In this document: positions 42,952 through 51,543 of the stretch, piece after piece
Layout: each line of letters opens with the position of its first letter
Numbering within the stretch: the stretch's first letter is position 1
Assembly: GCF_028623165.1 (NCBI RefSeq)
Contig: NZ_CP117766.1
Location: 1 to 64,000, forward strand
DNA: 64,000 nucleotides
Origin: Nostoc sp. UHCC 0926
Lineage (GTDB): Bacteria > Cyanobacteriota > Cyanobacteriia > Cyanobacteriales > Nostocaceae
Direction of reading: 5' to 3'
Made by a program: the position numbers and the translations under genes
Notes under the pieces: generated by a model
What the model was told of the DNA's origin: nothing
Seen by the model: only the letters and a program-made list of their open reading frames with translations
Database searches by the model: none

Positions 42952-44262
42952 ATGAACACAGTAATAGTCAAGGAAGTTGATACAACAATAGTCAAAGAGT
43001 CTAAAAATAGCTTGGATGCATTACTCTCTTTGCGCGGATTTGCTTGCTTAATAGTTGTCATATATCACGGTATTGTTATTCCCCAACTTTTTGGCTCACA
43101 GCTTTCTCCTGGTGCACAACTTTCTTCTTTGAGGCAATCAATAATTTATCAGGGTTATGACTTGACTTGGATACTTTTTAGTCATGGTCCTGTGGCGGTC
43201 TGGATTTTTTTTGTCCTTTCTGGCTATCTTATGGGTAAGGCGTTTTACTCAGGAAGATATATTCCTAATATGTCTGGAATTGTTAATTTCTGGCGTAATC
43301 GGATTTTACGTATTTTTCCTTTGTATTATTTTGTTGCCTTAATTCTAGCGGTATTTGTTTACACGGATTATCTAAAGCTATCGAATTGGGGTCATCTTTT
43401 AAGAGTTTTAACTTTTACATATAATCCTTATGTTGGAGGACAGGCACTACAATTTAATATTCCTTTTTGGTCTTTATCAACTGAAGTACAATTTTATTTA
43501 CTTGTTCCGTTTATTTACTGTTTTCTATCGCAACGGCTTAATAATATTTGGAAGGTTGCTGCAACAGCAGTGATTATTATTGCCACAACTTATTTAATAA
43601 AGTCTGCTATTTGGATTCACTTTCATAACCAAATTACAAATGATGTAGGCTTATTAAATATGAGTATTATAAAATACTGGTACGTTCTTTTAATTAATAA
43701 TTTGGATTTATTCTTATGTGGTTTTATTGTTAATCCTTTATTAAAAATATATGAAAACTCAAATCTTAAATTATCAGACTTAAAAGTTTTGATGAGCAGA
43801 GGTTTGGCAATTAGTTTATTGCTTGGATTATATATTTTCTGTGGTTATCATGCTTATTATCAGGAACAATGGCTTGCACCGAATGTGCCAAATGGCTTTA
43901 TCCTCACTTCAACAATGGTTTTTTTTATGCAGCCTGTAACAGCTTTTATAACTGCATTTTTCATATGGGCTTTTGAGGTGAATAAATATCAAGTTTCTAT
44001 CAGGAATGAAAAATTGTCATGGGCTACTATTTCCAAGAGTCCTATCAGGGTTCTAGAAGTACTTGGTGTTCTTTCTTATGGGATATATCTGTGGCATTTT
44101 CCTGTAATGCAAAAAATTCTTCCGAGTTTTACTAGTAAAATGACACTGCAATCTAATTTGTTAATGATTACAGAATCTTTGATTATATCTACTACGCTGG
44201 CAGTTATAACTTATTACTTAATTGAACAACCATTCACTAAGCAAAAGAAGTTTAATGGCTGA
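42952..44262 (+). CDS. Membrane acyltransferase (acyltransferase 3 / OafA type)
   Basis: A 436-aa integral membrane protein with about ten hydrophobic helices. The family marker is LLSLRGFACLIVVIYHG (residues 23-39), where R and H of the R-x10-H motif are catalytic; FWRNRILRIFPLYYFVALI and FWSLSTEVQFYLLVPFIYCF are the other conserved blocks. Such enzymes transfer acyl groups from the cytoplasm to sugars or natural products at the membrane. As first gene of the cluster it probably acylates or helps export the product. Confidence 0.85.
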   Translation: MNTVIVKEVDTTIVKESKNSLDALLSLRGFACLIVVIYHGIVIPQLFGSQLSPGAQLSSLRQSIIYQGYDLTWILFSHGPVAVWIFFVLSGYLMGKAFYSGRYIPNMSGIVNFWRNRILRIFPLYYFVALILAVFVYTDYLKLSNWGHLLRVLTFTYNPYVGGQALQFNIPFWSLSTEVQFYLLVPFIYCFLSQRLNNIWKVAATAVIIIATTYLIKSAIWIHFHNQITNDVGLLNMSIIKYWYVLLINNLDLFLCGFIVNPLLKIYENSNLKLSDLKVLMSRGLAISLLLGLYIFCGYHAYYQEQWLAPNVPNGFILTSTMVFFMQPVTAFITAFFIWAFEVNKYQVSIRNEKLSWATISKSPIRVLEVLGVLSYGIYLWHFPVMQKILPSFTSKMTLQSNLLMITESLIISTTLAVITYYLIEQPFTKQKKFNG

Positions 44263-44311
44263 TATTATCTAATGAGTCCACAATACTTTGAACAAAGGAT
44301 AAACTTAGTTT

Positions 44312-44665
44312 ATGTTTGAAAACACTAATTTGATTGAAATACCCAGGCTTCCTTTTTTACCAGCTAAACACCTGGCTCCAGGCTTAAAAGTGTGTGAAAT
44401 TAATCTAGCTTATTCAATTTCTCCATCTCCTTCTTTCCAAGCTTCGCGTTTTACAGTTGACCCAGATTGTTCTTCGCCACCAGAACAGCATGAGGTACAC
44501 GAAATGTGGTTTATTTCTGAAGGCAAAGGTAAACTGTATTATGACAATCAAGAGTTCCAAATTGAGCAAAATGATTTTGTTTATTTTCAGCCTAATAAGC
44601 TTCATCAAGTTATAAATGACGGTAGTAAGATGATGGTCATCTTTTCAATTTGGTGGAGTTATTAA
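44312..44665 (+). CDS. Cupin-domain protein
   Basis: A 117-aa single-domain cupin: EQHEVHEMWFISEGKGKLYY (residues 53-72; H54, H57, E58 as metal ligands) and FQPNKLHQVINDGSKMMVIF (with H95 as the last ligand). These small barrels act as isomerases, dioxygenases or binding proteins. It lies 49 bp after the acyltransferase and 11 bp before the flavoenzyme gene. Substrate unknown. Confidence 0.8.
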   Translation: MFENTNLIEIPRLPFLPAKHLAPGLKVCEINLAYSISPSPSFQASRFTVDPDCSSPPEQHEVHEMWFISEGKGKLYYDNQEFQIEQNDFVYFQPNKLHQVINDGSKMMVIFSIWWSY

Positions 44666-44676
44666 GGTGTTAAGAT

Positions 44677-45810
44677 ATGAAAGTCTCAGTTGTCGGTGCA
44701 GGTATTATAGGTCTTTCTGCGGCTTGGGCGCTTCAACGCAATGGACATCAAGTTACTGTGTATGAACAAGGAGAAATTCCCAATAGTTTGGGTTCTTCGG
44801 TAGACCAACACCGCCTCATCCGTTTTCCTTATGGAGATGAATTAGGTTATACTCACATGGTCTCTAATGCTTACCAGGCATGGGAGCAATTGTGGGAAGA
44901 TATTGGTACAAGTTTATATGTGCAAACTGGAACTTTAGTATTAGCAGGGTCTAGTTCTAATGAAGATTGGGCATATTCATCAGCTAGAACTCTTGAAAAA
45001 CTTGGTTTTTTGGTGGATTGGCTTGATAGAGATCGCCTTAAATACAATTTTCCACTGTTTTCATTTGATAGTGGTGAAAGGGGCTTTTATTTGAATAGTG
45101 GTGGTGTTTTATTAGCCCAGCCCATCATTGAGAAACTATCACAATATCTCACTCATCAAGGTGTAGTACTTCATCCTAATTCACCTATTGATGAAGTTGA
45201 TACTACATGTGCTCAAATTGTGTTAGCAAATAAAAAGGTTGTAGATGCTGATATTCTGATTATTGCTGCTGGACCTTGGGTAAGACGTTTGTTACCAGCA
45301 TTTTATGAGCGTGTTATCCCATCGCGTCAAGTGATTGTATATATTGAACCTCCAGCTTTTCTTGCATCTCGATGGACTACCGCACCTATGGTTTTGGATG
45401 TGGCTCCATTTAATAACTTTTATTTGGTTCCTTCTGTTATGGGAACTCAAATAAAGATTGGCAGTAATAGTTTTAGTATGAGTGGTGAACCTGATTATGA
45501 GCGGTTACCTAGTGAAAGTGAGGCAATCGCTACCTATAAACTTTGTCAGCATCGATTAAAAGATTTTCAGGAATATTCTTTAATCGATGCAAAGACTTGT
45601 TTTTATAGTGTCGCACCTGAGAAGCATTTTATTGTTGAGTCTATAGGTAGTTCCTGGATTTTGTCTGGTTTCTCTGGTCATGGCTTCAAGTTTGGCCCGT
45701 TGCTTGGTTTGGCGTTGGCAGATGCGATCGCAGACCGCTTTAACAAAGATGAACTTAATCGATGGGCGGCAGGATATCAATTAACTGAGAACATCAATAT
45801 AAAGGTCTAA
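44677..45810 (+). CDS. Sarcosine-oxidase-like FAD amine oxidase
   Basis: A 377-aa D-amino-acid-oxidase-fold enzyme. VVGAGIIGLSAAWAL (5-19) binds ADP; GSSVDQHRLIRFPYG (39-53) is the signature of monomeric sarcosine/N-methyltryptophan oxidases. C308 in KTCFYSVAPEKHF aligns with the cysteine that binds FAD covalently in monomeric sarcosine oxidase, so flavin linkage is expected. FSGHGFKFGP is near 332-341. It would oxidise a secondary amine or N-methyl amino acid, or an enzyme-bound intermediate of the NRPS pathway. Three bp separate it from the next gene. Confidence 0.8.
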   Translation: MKVSVVGAGIIGLSAAWALQRNGHQVTVYEQGEIPNSLGSSVDQHRLIRFPYGDELGYTHMVSNAYQAWEQLWEDIGTSLYVQTGTLVLAGSSSNEDWAYSSARTLEKLGFLVDWLDRDRLKYNFPLFSFDSGERGFYLNSGGVLLAQPIIEKLSQYLTHQGVVLHPNSPIDEVDTTCAQIVLANKKVVDADILIIAAGPWVRRLLPAFYERVIPSRQVIVYIEPPAFLASRWTTAPMVLDVAPFNNFYLVPSVMGTQIKIGSNSFSMSGEPDYERLPSESEAIATYKLCQHRLKDFQEYSLIDAKTCFYSVAPEKHFIVESIGSSWILSGFSGHGFKFGPLLGLALADAIADRFNKDELNRWAAGYQLTENINIKV

Positions 45811-45813
45811 ATC

Positions 45814-46758
45814 ATGACTATATCAAATATGCTAGCTACTTTACTTCCAAAAGCTGAATCGCCAATAATTTCAGCCAATTTTCCCTATAAGTCTAAATTT
45901 ATCAATGTGCTGGGTTCGCGGATGCACTATGTTGAAGCAGGTGAAGGTAATCCTATCTTATTTCTACATGGTAATCCCACATCTTCTTACTTATGGCGTA
46001 ATGTTATGCCCTATCTAGAAAACCAGGGTCATGTAATTGCTGTTGATAGTATTGGCTTTGGTTTATCTGATAAGCCTGATTCTGATTACACTTTTGTCGA
46101 TTATGCTCGTTATATAGAAGGGTTTATAGATGCTCTTGGTCTCCAAAATATAACTTTGGTAACTCACGAGTGGGGAGCGCTTTTTGCTTCTAAGTATGCT
46201 CGTTACCATGAAAATAATATTTGTGGGGTGGTTTTTATGGAAGTTACCATACCACGTTCTACTCTATTTCCTCGGTCTGAGGTTATAGAAAATATTACGC
46301 CTATTTTTGAGTGTTTTCGAGACCCGATTCAAGGCCCCAAGGTTCTGATTGAAGAAAATCAGTTTATCGAAACGCTGTTACCAGGGGGGATAGTTCGCTC
46401 GTTAACAGAATCAGAAATGGAGGTATATCGAGAACCTTTTAAAGAACTTGAATCCCGTAAATCTATATTCACTTGGTCAAATCTGCTTCCTATTGCAGGG
46501 GAACCTCAATATATGATTCAGGTGATGGATAATTACGATAGGTGGCTAACACAAAGTGATTTACCTAAACTGCATATCTACGGTTCACCAGGAATTGTTA
46601 ATCCTCCATTTTTAGTTGCAGCCTTAACCAAGATACTCAAGAATTACGAAACGGCTTATGTGGGAAAAACTCTTCACTATCTTCAAGAAGATGAACCGGA
46701 AGCCATAGGTCTGGCAATTTCTGATTGGTATCGTCGTTTAAAACTTCCCCCGGCTTAA
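45814..46758 (+). CDS. Haloalkane-dehalogenase-like alpha/beta hydrolase with Glu nucleophile
   Basis: A 314-aa enzyme. FLHGNPTSSYLWRN (about 50-63) with its oxyanion-hole Asn is diagnostic of haloalkane dehalogenases, and KTLHYLQEDEPEAIG holds the catalytic His. The nucleophile elbow, normally HDWG, is THEWGA with Glu119. An Asp-to-Glu change at this site normally cripples dehalogenation, so the protein may have changed reaction (cyclase, lyase or ester hydrolase) or be inactive. It is embedded in the NRPS cluster and complete. Confidence 0.85.
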   Translation: MTISNMLATLLPKAESPIISANFPYKSKFINVLGSRMHYVEAGEGNPILFLHGNPTSSYLWRNVMPYLENQGHVIAVDSIGFGLSDKPDSDYTFVDYARYIEGFIDALGLQNITLVTHEWGALFASKYARYHENNICGVVFMEVTIPRSTLFPRSEVIENITPIFECFRDPIQGPKVLIEENQFIETLLPGGIVRSLTESEMEVYREPFKELESRKSIFTWSNLLPIAGEPQYMIQVMDNYDRWLTQSDLPKLHIYGSPGIVNPPFLVAALTKILKNYETAYVGKTLHYLQEDEPEAIGLAISDWYRRLKLPPA

Positions 46759-46834
46759 ATTATAGGACTGAGGCAAAAAACCTCTCTAACTCTTATTCCT
46801 CCGTGTCCTCTGTCTTGAAAAGTTCAGTTCGCTC

Positions 46835-46872
46835 TTAGCGTTGCCGCAGGCAGACGCTCGCGGACTCGCTAA
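46835..46872. repeat. Palindromic intergenic repeat
   Basis: TTAGCG (46835-46840) and CGCTAA (46867-46872) flank GC-rich sequence (TTGCCGCAGGCAGACGC) of a kind seen between genes in Nostoc. It fills the 263-bp gap before the acyl-CoA dehydrogenase gene. Confidence 0.5.
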
Positions 46873-47021
46873 CGCTGCGCTATCGCCGGAAGCCGGCGCT
46901 CCGACTTTTCGCTGCGTCCTCTGTGGTTTGATTTTCCGTTATCTGTGCGTCAGTCCTAAATTAAATCCAACGTAAATCAGTCAAATCATTAATTTTTTAC
47001 CAACAACAAAAAGGGTGTAAT

Positions 47022-48161
47022 ATGTTTTTAGCTAAAGAACGAGCAACACTTGCTAAGTTTTTTCCAGGTCTAGATGAAGACCTGATCAAAATTCCATTAA
47101 TGGAACGGGAAAATTACAATAATTCAACTCATCAAGCAAATCCAACTATCAGACTGTTTGGTGAATTTGGCGGTCCTAAGCTATTAATACCAGCAAAATA
47201 TGGTGGTATGCAAGTAACACCTCTGGATGCTCTCCACATTCAACGTGCGATCGGGAGTCGCTCTCCTTCTTTGGCAGTTGCTGCTACTATGCACCATTTT
47301 ACAGTAGCTATTATTCAAGAAATGATGCCTCCAGATGATTCAGGTTTTGATTTATTTGAGCGGGTTGCAAAAGACAATCTCTTTTTCTCTTCTGGTTTTG
47401 CTGAGGGACGAACAGGCAGTAGTATCTTTCAATCACATATGCAAGTTAAGCCTGTTGCTGGTGGTTTAATCATTAGCGGTAGCAAAAAACCTTGTACTTT
47501 GTCTATGTCGATGGATTTGATGACTGCGAGTGTCTTACTGCCAGCATTAGATGGCCAAGGAGAAGAAATTGCATTAGTAGTTATACCTGCTGATTCTCCT
47601 GGCATTGAGCGTCGTCCTTTCTGGAAAAGTTTTGCTCTTACAGGTACAGAAAGTCATGAAGTGGTACTTAATGAAGTTTTTGTTCCTGAAGAATATATTT
47701 ATAATATGGGTTCTCCAAATAGATTTGATAAGGTAGTAGCTCGCTCGTTTATTTGGTTTGAGTTATTAGCTTGTGCTGCATATCTTGGTGTTAGCAGTGC
47801 TTTAGTTGAGCGTGTTTTTCTTACTAAGAGAGGAATACCTTCGGAGCGGGTTGCACTTGCAACTGAGTTGGAAAGTGTGATGTCTGCGCTTCAGGGTTTA
47901 GCTTGTTCGATTGTAGGTAATGAAAAGCATGATGATTTAGTGGCACAAGCAGTATTTGTGCGTTTGTTTGTACAGAATGTAATTGAACGTGTTGCAATGG
48001 GTGCAGCAGAATTGTTAGGTGGGATGGCTTTTGTGGAATCACCTGAAGTCGCTTATCTGATTGCGTCTGCACGTGCTCTTGCTTTTCATCCCCCATCACG
48101 GTTGAGTGCTGCGGCAGGTTTGGATAAATATTTATCTGGCGAACCTCTACAAATCGGTTGA
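47022..48161 (+). CDS. Acyl-CoA dehydrogenase family flavoprotein
   Basis: A 379-aa enzyme with the three-domain acyl-CoA dehydrogenase pattern: helical N-domain (GPKLLIPAKYGGMQVTPLDA), a beta-domain with SGFAEGRTGSSIFQSHMQVK and LIISGSKKPCTLSMSMD, and a C-terminal helical bundle. AAGGGTG precedes the ATG. Relatives in NRPS clusters oxidise carrier-bound aminoacyl thioesters or N-hydroxylate amines. Here it sits directly upstream of the NRPS gene, so an aminoacyl-carrier substrate is plausible. The catalytic Glu was not identified with confidence. Confidence 0.8.
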   Translation: MFLAKERATLAKFFPGLDEDLIKIPLMERENYNNSTHQANPTIRLFGEFGGPKLLIPAKYGGMQVTPLDALHIQRAIGSRSPSLAVAATMHHFTVAIIQEMMPPDDSGFDLFERVAKDNLFFSSGFAEGRTGSSIFQSHMQVKPVAGGLIISGSKKPCTLSMSMDLMTASVLLPALDGQGEEIALVVIPADSPGIERRPFWKSFALTGTESHEVVLNEVFVPEEYIYNMGSPNRFDKVVARSFIWFELLACAAYLGVSSALVERVFLTKRGIPSERVALATELESVMSALQGLACSIVGNEKHDDLVAQAVFVRLFVQNVIERVAMGAAELLGGMAFVESPEVAYLIASARALAFHPPSRLSAAAGLDKYLSGEPLQIG

Positions 48162-48252
48162 ACTATTTCTAGTTTTCTGGATTTCCTTAGCTGTCTATCA
48201 ACTTTAATTTGAAACAGTATCACTCAAAATATAGAGAAAGGAGTCAAGTTTA

Positions 48253-51200
48253 ATGAGCAATCATTTTCGCCTCAAACCCTTGTCTTTTGCTCAGAAGCGT
48301 CTTTGGTATCTTGCTCAATTAGAACCGGAGAAACAAATTCATAATATTTCAGTGGCATATCGTGTAAGCGGTTTAATTAATATCAGCTTGCTAGAACAAA
48401 GCTTTAAGGAAATTGGTAAACGTCATCAAATTCTGAGAACTAGTTTTAGTTTAGTTGATGGACAACCTCAACAAGTTATATTCTCGGATATAGATTTTAC
48501 CCTGCCACTTATTAACCTTGACAATCTTTCACAAGAAGCACAGGAAACTGAAATCCAGCTACAAGCAACTAGAGAGTTTCAGAAACCTTTTAATTTAGCG
48601 CAGCAACCTTTATGGCGTGCTACAATTCTCAGGCTATCTCAAGATGAACATATATTACTATTAACAACACATCATATCATTTTTGATTGGGAAAGCTTGA
48701 ATTTTTTATTTGAAGAAGTTGCAGGTTTATATGAAGCTTTGTTGCAACATACATCCTTGCCACAGCCTAAAGTATTTACTCAATACTCTGATTTGATTGA
48801 GTGGCAGAATCAAAGGGTTCAAAATGAAGCTTTACAAGCTAAACTTGATTATTGGAAACATCAATTAAATGGTCAGTTACCAATATTACAGTTACTTGCA
48901 GACCATACAAGACCAGCAGGTTATAAATATCAAAAAGCTAATAAAGTTCTAGTACTACCTAAGAGTTTAATTACGGCTCTCGAGACTTTGAGTCAGCAGG
49001 AAAATGTTGCTTTGTCCACAATTTTATTAACAGCATTTAAACTGCTACTCTATCGCTATTCAGGACAGAAAGATATTTGTGTAGCTTCTCTTGATTCTGG
49101 TCGAAACCAAATGAAAGTAAATGGTCTGTTGGGATTATTTACTAAATACTTTGTTCTGCGTACACATATTGAAGGCAATCCGAGTTTTCAAGAATTACTT
49201 AGGCAAGTAAATGAGGTAAGATTAGAAGCTTGTATCAATCAAGATTTTTCACTTGATTCACTTCTTGAAGAATTACAGCTACAAAAGAATCAAAACTTTT
49301 CATCTCCATTTCAGGTGATGTTTAGTTTTCAGTCAAACCAAATTGCTGTTCATAAATTTTCTGGACTAATGTTGGAACCTATTTTTGACCTAGTGTCACA
49401 ACCTATGGAAATTGATAGTGTAACAGCTAAATTTGATTTAGCACTTGAAGTACAACAAAAGTCTGATGAAATCAAAGGTTGGTTTAAATATAGTACAGAT
49501 TTATTTGATGAGGCTACTATTACAAGAATGGTGGGTCATTTTCAGACTTTACTGGAAGGTATAGTTACTCAATCACAAGCTAGTATTTCAGAATTACCAA
49601 TTTTGACAGATGCAGAACGTTATCAGATATTGGTAGAGTGGAATAATACAAAAGTTGATTACCCTTTGAATAAAAGTATATATCAATTATTTGAAGAACA
49701 GGTAGCGAGAAAACCTAATGAAATTGCAGTCATCTTTGAACATCAAGAGTTAACTTATCAAAAACTTAATTCTGACGCTAATCAACTAGCACATTATCTA
49801 CAACAATTAGGAGTTAAACCAGATACTTTAGTTGGTATTTGTGTAGAACGTTCTTTAGAGATGGTTGTGGGTTTGTTAGGGATACTTAAAGCAGGTGGGG
49901 CATATGTACCATTAGACCCAGATTATCCACCAGACCGTTTAGCTTATATGTTAGCAGATTCTCAGGTTTCTATTTTACTAACTCAGGAACATTTACTTAA
50001 CCAACTCCCACCTCATCAAGCGAAAGTTATTTGCTTGGATAAAGATTGGCAGAAAGTTGCTGTACATAACAAAGAAAATTTGCTGAGTAGAGTAACACCA
50101 GATAATCTAGCTTATGTTATTTACACTTCTGGTTCAACTGGCAAACCTAAAGGCGCAATGAATACCCATCGAGGTTTTTATAATCGGCTCCTTTGGATGC
50201 AGGATTTTTATAAACTTGATGCTAGCGATCGCGTACTGCAAAAAACTCCTTTTAGCTTTGATGTTTCAGTATGGGAGTTCTTTTTACCACTAATAGCAGG
50301 AGCAGGTTTAGTAGTTGCTAAACCAGGAGGACATAAAGATAGTGCCTATCTTGTAAACATCATTATCCAACAACAAATTACAACTGTGCATTTTGTTCCT
50401 TCAATGCTGCAAGTATTTCTAGAAGATAAAAATGTTAAATATTGTCAGTCATTGAAACAAGTTATTTGTAGTGGTGAAGCACTTCCTAAGAATCTGCAAG
50501 AACGTTCTTTTAGCTGTTTAGAATGTGAATTATACAATCTTTATGGGCCAACAGAAGCAGCAATTGATGTTACATACTGGCAATGTGAACGAGAAAGCAC
50601 TTTGTCAAAAGTTCCTATCGGACGTGCTATTGCTAACACCCAGATTTACATCTTAGACTCTTATCTTCAACCAGTGCCTATTGGCATTCCAGGAGAATTG
50701 CATATAGGAGGCGTACAAATTGCCAGAGGTTATCTCCATCGTCCAGAGTTAACAGAGCAAAAATTTATATCAAGCCCTTTCAATGATTCCGAAAAATTGT
50801 ACAAGACAGGAGATTTAGTTAGATATTTACCTGATGGTAATATTGAGTACTTAAGTCGTCTTGACCACCAAGTAAAAATTCGTGGATTCCGCATTGAACT
50901 AGGCGAAGTTGAAAGTTTTATTTGTCAATATCCAGGTATACGAGAAACAGTAGTTATTGCCCAAGGAGAAACATTAGGAGAACGTCAGTTAATAGGGTAT
51001 GTAGTCTTTAACAAAAAAGTGAATCATCACATCGCAGACTTGCGTCTTTTTCTGAAGGAGAGATTACCAAAATATATGATTCCTTCAGTCTTGATGGTGT
51101 TAAATTCTCTTCCCTTAACTCCTAATGGGAAAGTTAATCGTAATGCTTTACCAGCACCAAATTCACGACTTCAAGTCGAATCTGATTTTGTCAATCCTCG

Positions 51201-51447
51201 AACTTCTGTTGAACAGGACATGGCAAATATATGGGCTAATGTTCTAAAAATAGAACAGGTAGGTATTCACGACAATTTTTTTGAATTAGGCGGATATTCT
51301 CTAATTGCTATTCAAATCATCAATCGGATACGCCGAATTTTGGGAGTTGAATTACCTCTGCATATCTTAATGGAAGCACCAACAATAGCTAAATTAAGTG
51401 CTTGCATTGAAAAGATTCGTCTGACTAAGCAAGAGTTACAGACTTGA
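48253..51447 (+). CDS. Non-ribosomal peptide synthetase, one module C-A-PCP (Ser predicted)
   Basis: 1064 aa; GAAAGGAG precedes the ATG. Condensation domain about 1-440, starting SFAQKRLWYLAQLEP; its active motif reads HHIIFDW (about 139-145), with Trp where the canonical motif has Gly. Adenylation domain about 470-960: YTSGSTGKPKGA, FSFDVSVWEFFLPL, NLYGPTEAAIDVTYW. The ten specificity residues I read are D-V-W-H-I-S-L-I-D-K, one change from the usual serine code. Carrier domain: DNFFELGGYSLIAIQI with Ser1016. No epimerase or thioesterase follows, so release must use another enzyme. Central gene of the cluster. Confidence 0.9.
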   Translation: MSNHFRLKPLSFAQKRLWYLAQLEPEKQIHNISVAYRVSGLINISLLEQSFKEIGKRHQILRTSFSLVDGQPQQVIFSDIDFTLPLINLDNLSQEAQETEIQLQATREFQKPFNLAQQPLWRATILRLSQDEHILLLTTHHIIFDWESLNFLFEEVAGLYEALLQHTSLPQPKVFTQYSDLIEWQNQRVQNEALQAKLDYWKHQLNGQLPILQLLADHTRPAGYKYQKANKVLVLPKSLITALETLSQQENVALSTILLTAFKLLLYRYSGQKDICVASLDSGRNQMKVNGLLGLFTKYFVLRTHIEGNPSFQELLRQVNEVRLEACINQDFSLDSLLEELQLQKNQNFSSPFQVMFSFQSNQIAVHKFSGLMLEPIFDLVSQPMEIDSVTAKFDLALEVQQKSDEIKGWFKYSTDLFDEATITRMVGHFQTLLEGIVTQSQASISELPILTDAERYQILVEWNNTKVDYPLNKSIYQLFEEQVARKPNEIAVIFEHQELTYQKLNSDANQLAHYLQQLGVKPDTLVGICVERSLEMVVGLLGILKAGGAYVPLDPDYPPDRLAYMLADSQVSILLTQEHLLNQLPPHQAKVICLDKDWQKVAVHNKENLLSRVTPDNLAYVIYTSGSTGKPKGAMNTHRGFYNRLLWMQDFYKLDASDRVLQKTPFSFDVSVWEFFLPLIAGAGLVVAKPGGHKDSAYLVNIIIQQQITTVHFVPSMLQVFLEDKNVKYCQSLKQVICSGEALPKNLQERSFSCLECELYNLYGPTEAAIDVTYWQCERESTLSKVPIGRAIANTQIYILDSYLQPVPIGIPGELHIGGVQIARGYLHRPELTEQKFISSPFNDSEKLYKTGDLVRYLPDGNIEYLSRLDHQVKIRGFRIELGEVESFICQYPGIRETVVIAQGETLGERQLIGYVVFNKKVNHHIADLRLFLKERLPKYMIPSVLMVLNSLPLTPNGKVNRNALPAPNSRLQVESDFVNPRTSVEQDMANIWANVLKIEQVGIHDNFFELGGYSLIAIQIINRIRRILGVELPLHILMEAPTIAKLSACIEKIRLTKQELQT

Positions 51448-51543
51448 TAAATATAATTGAAAATTATATTTATCAAGTCTCTAGCTTTATTGCCAATATC
51501 AATGGTTAATGTTTTCTCACAACAAGTTTATTAGGTTGATCTC

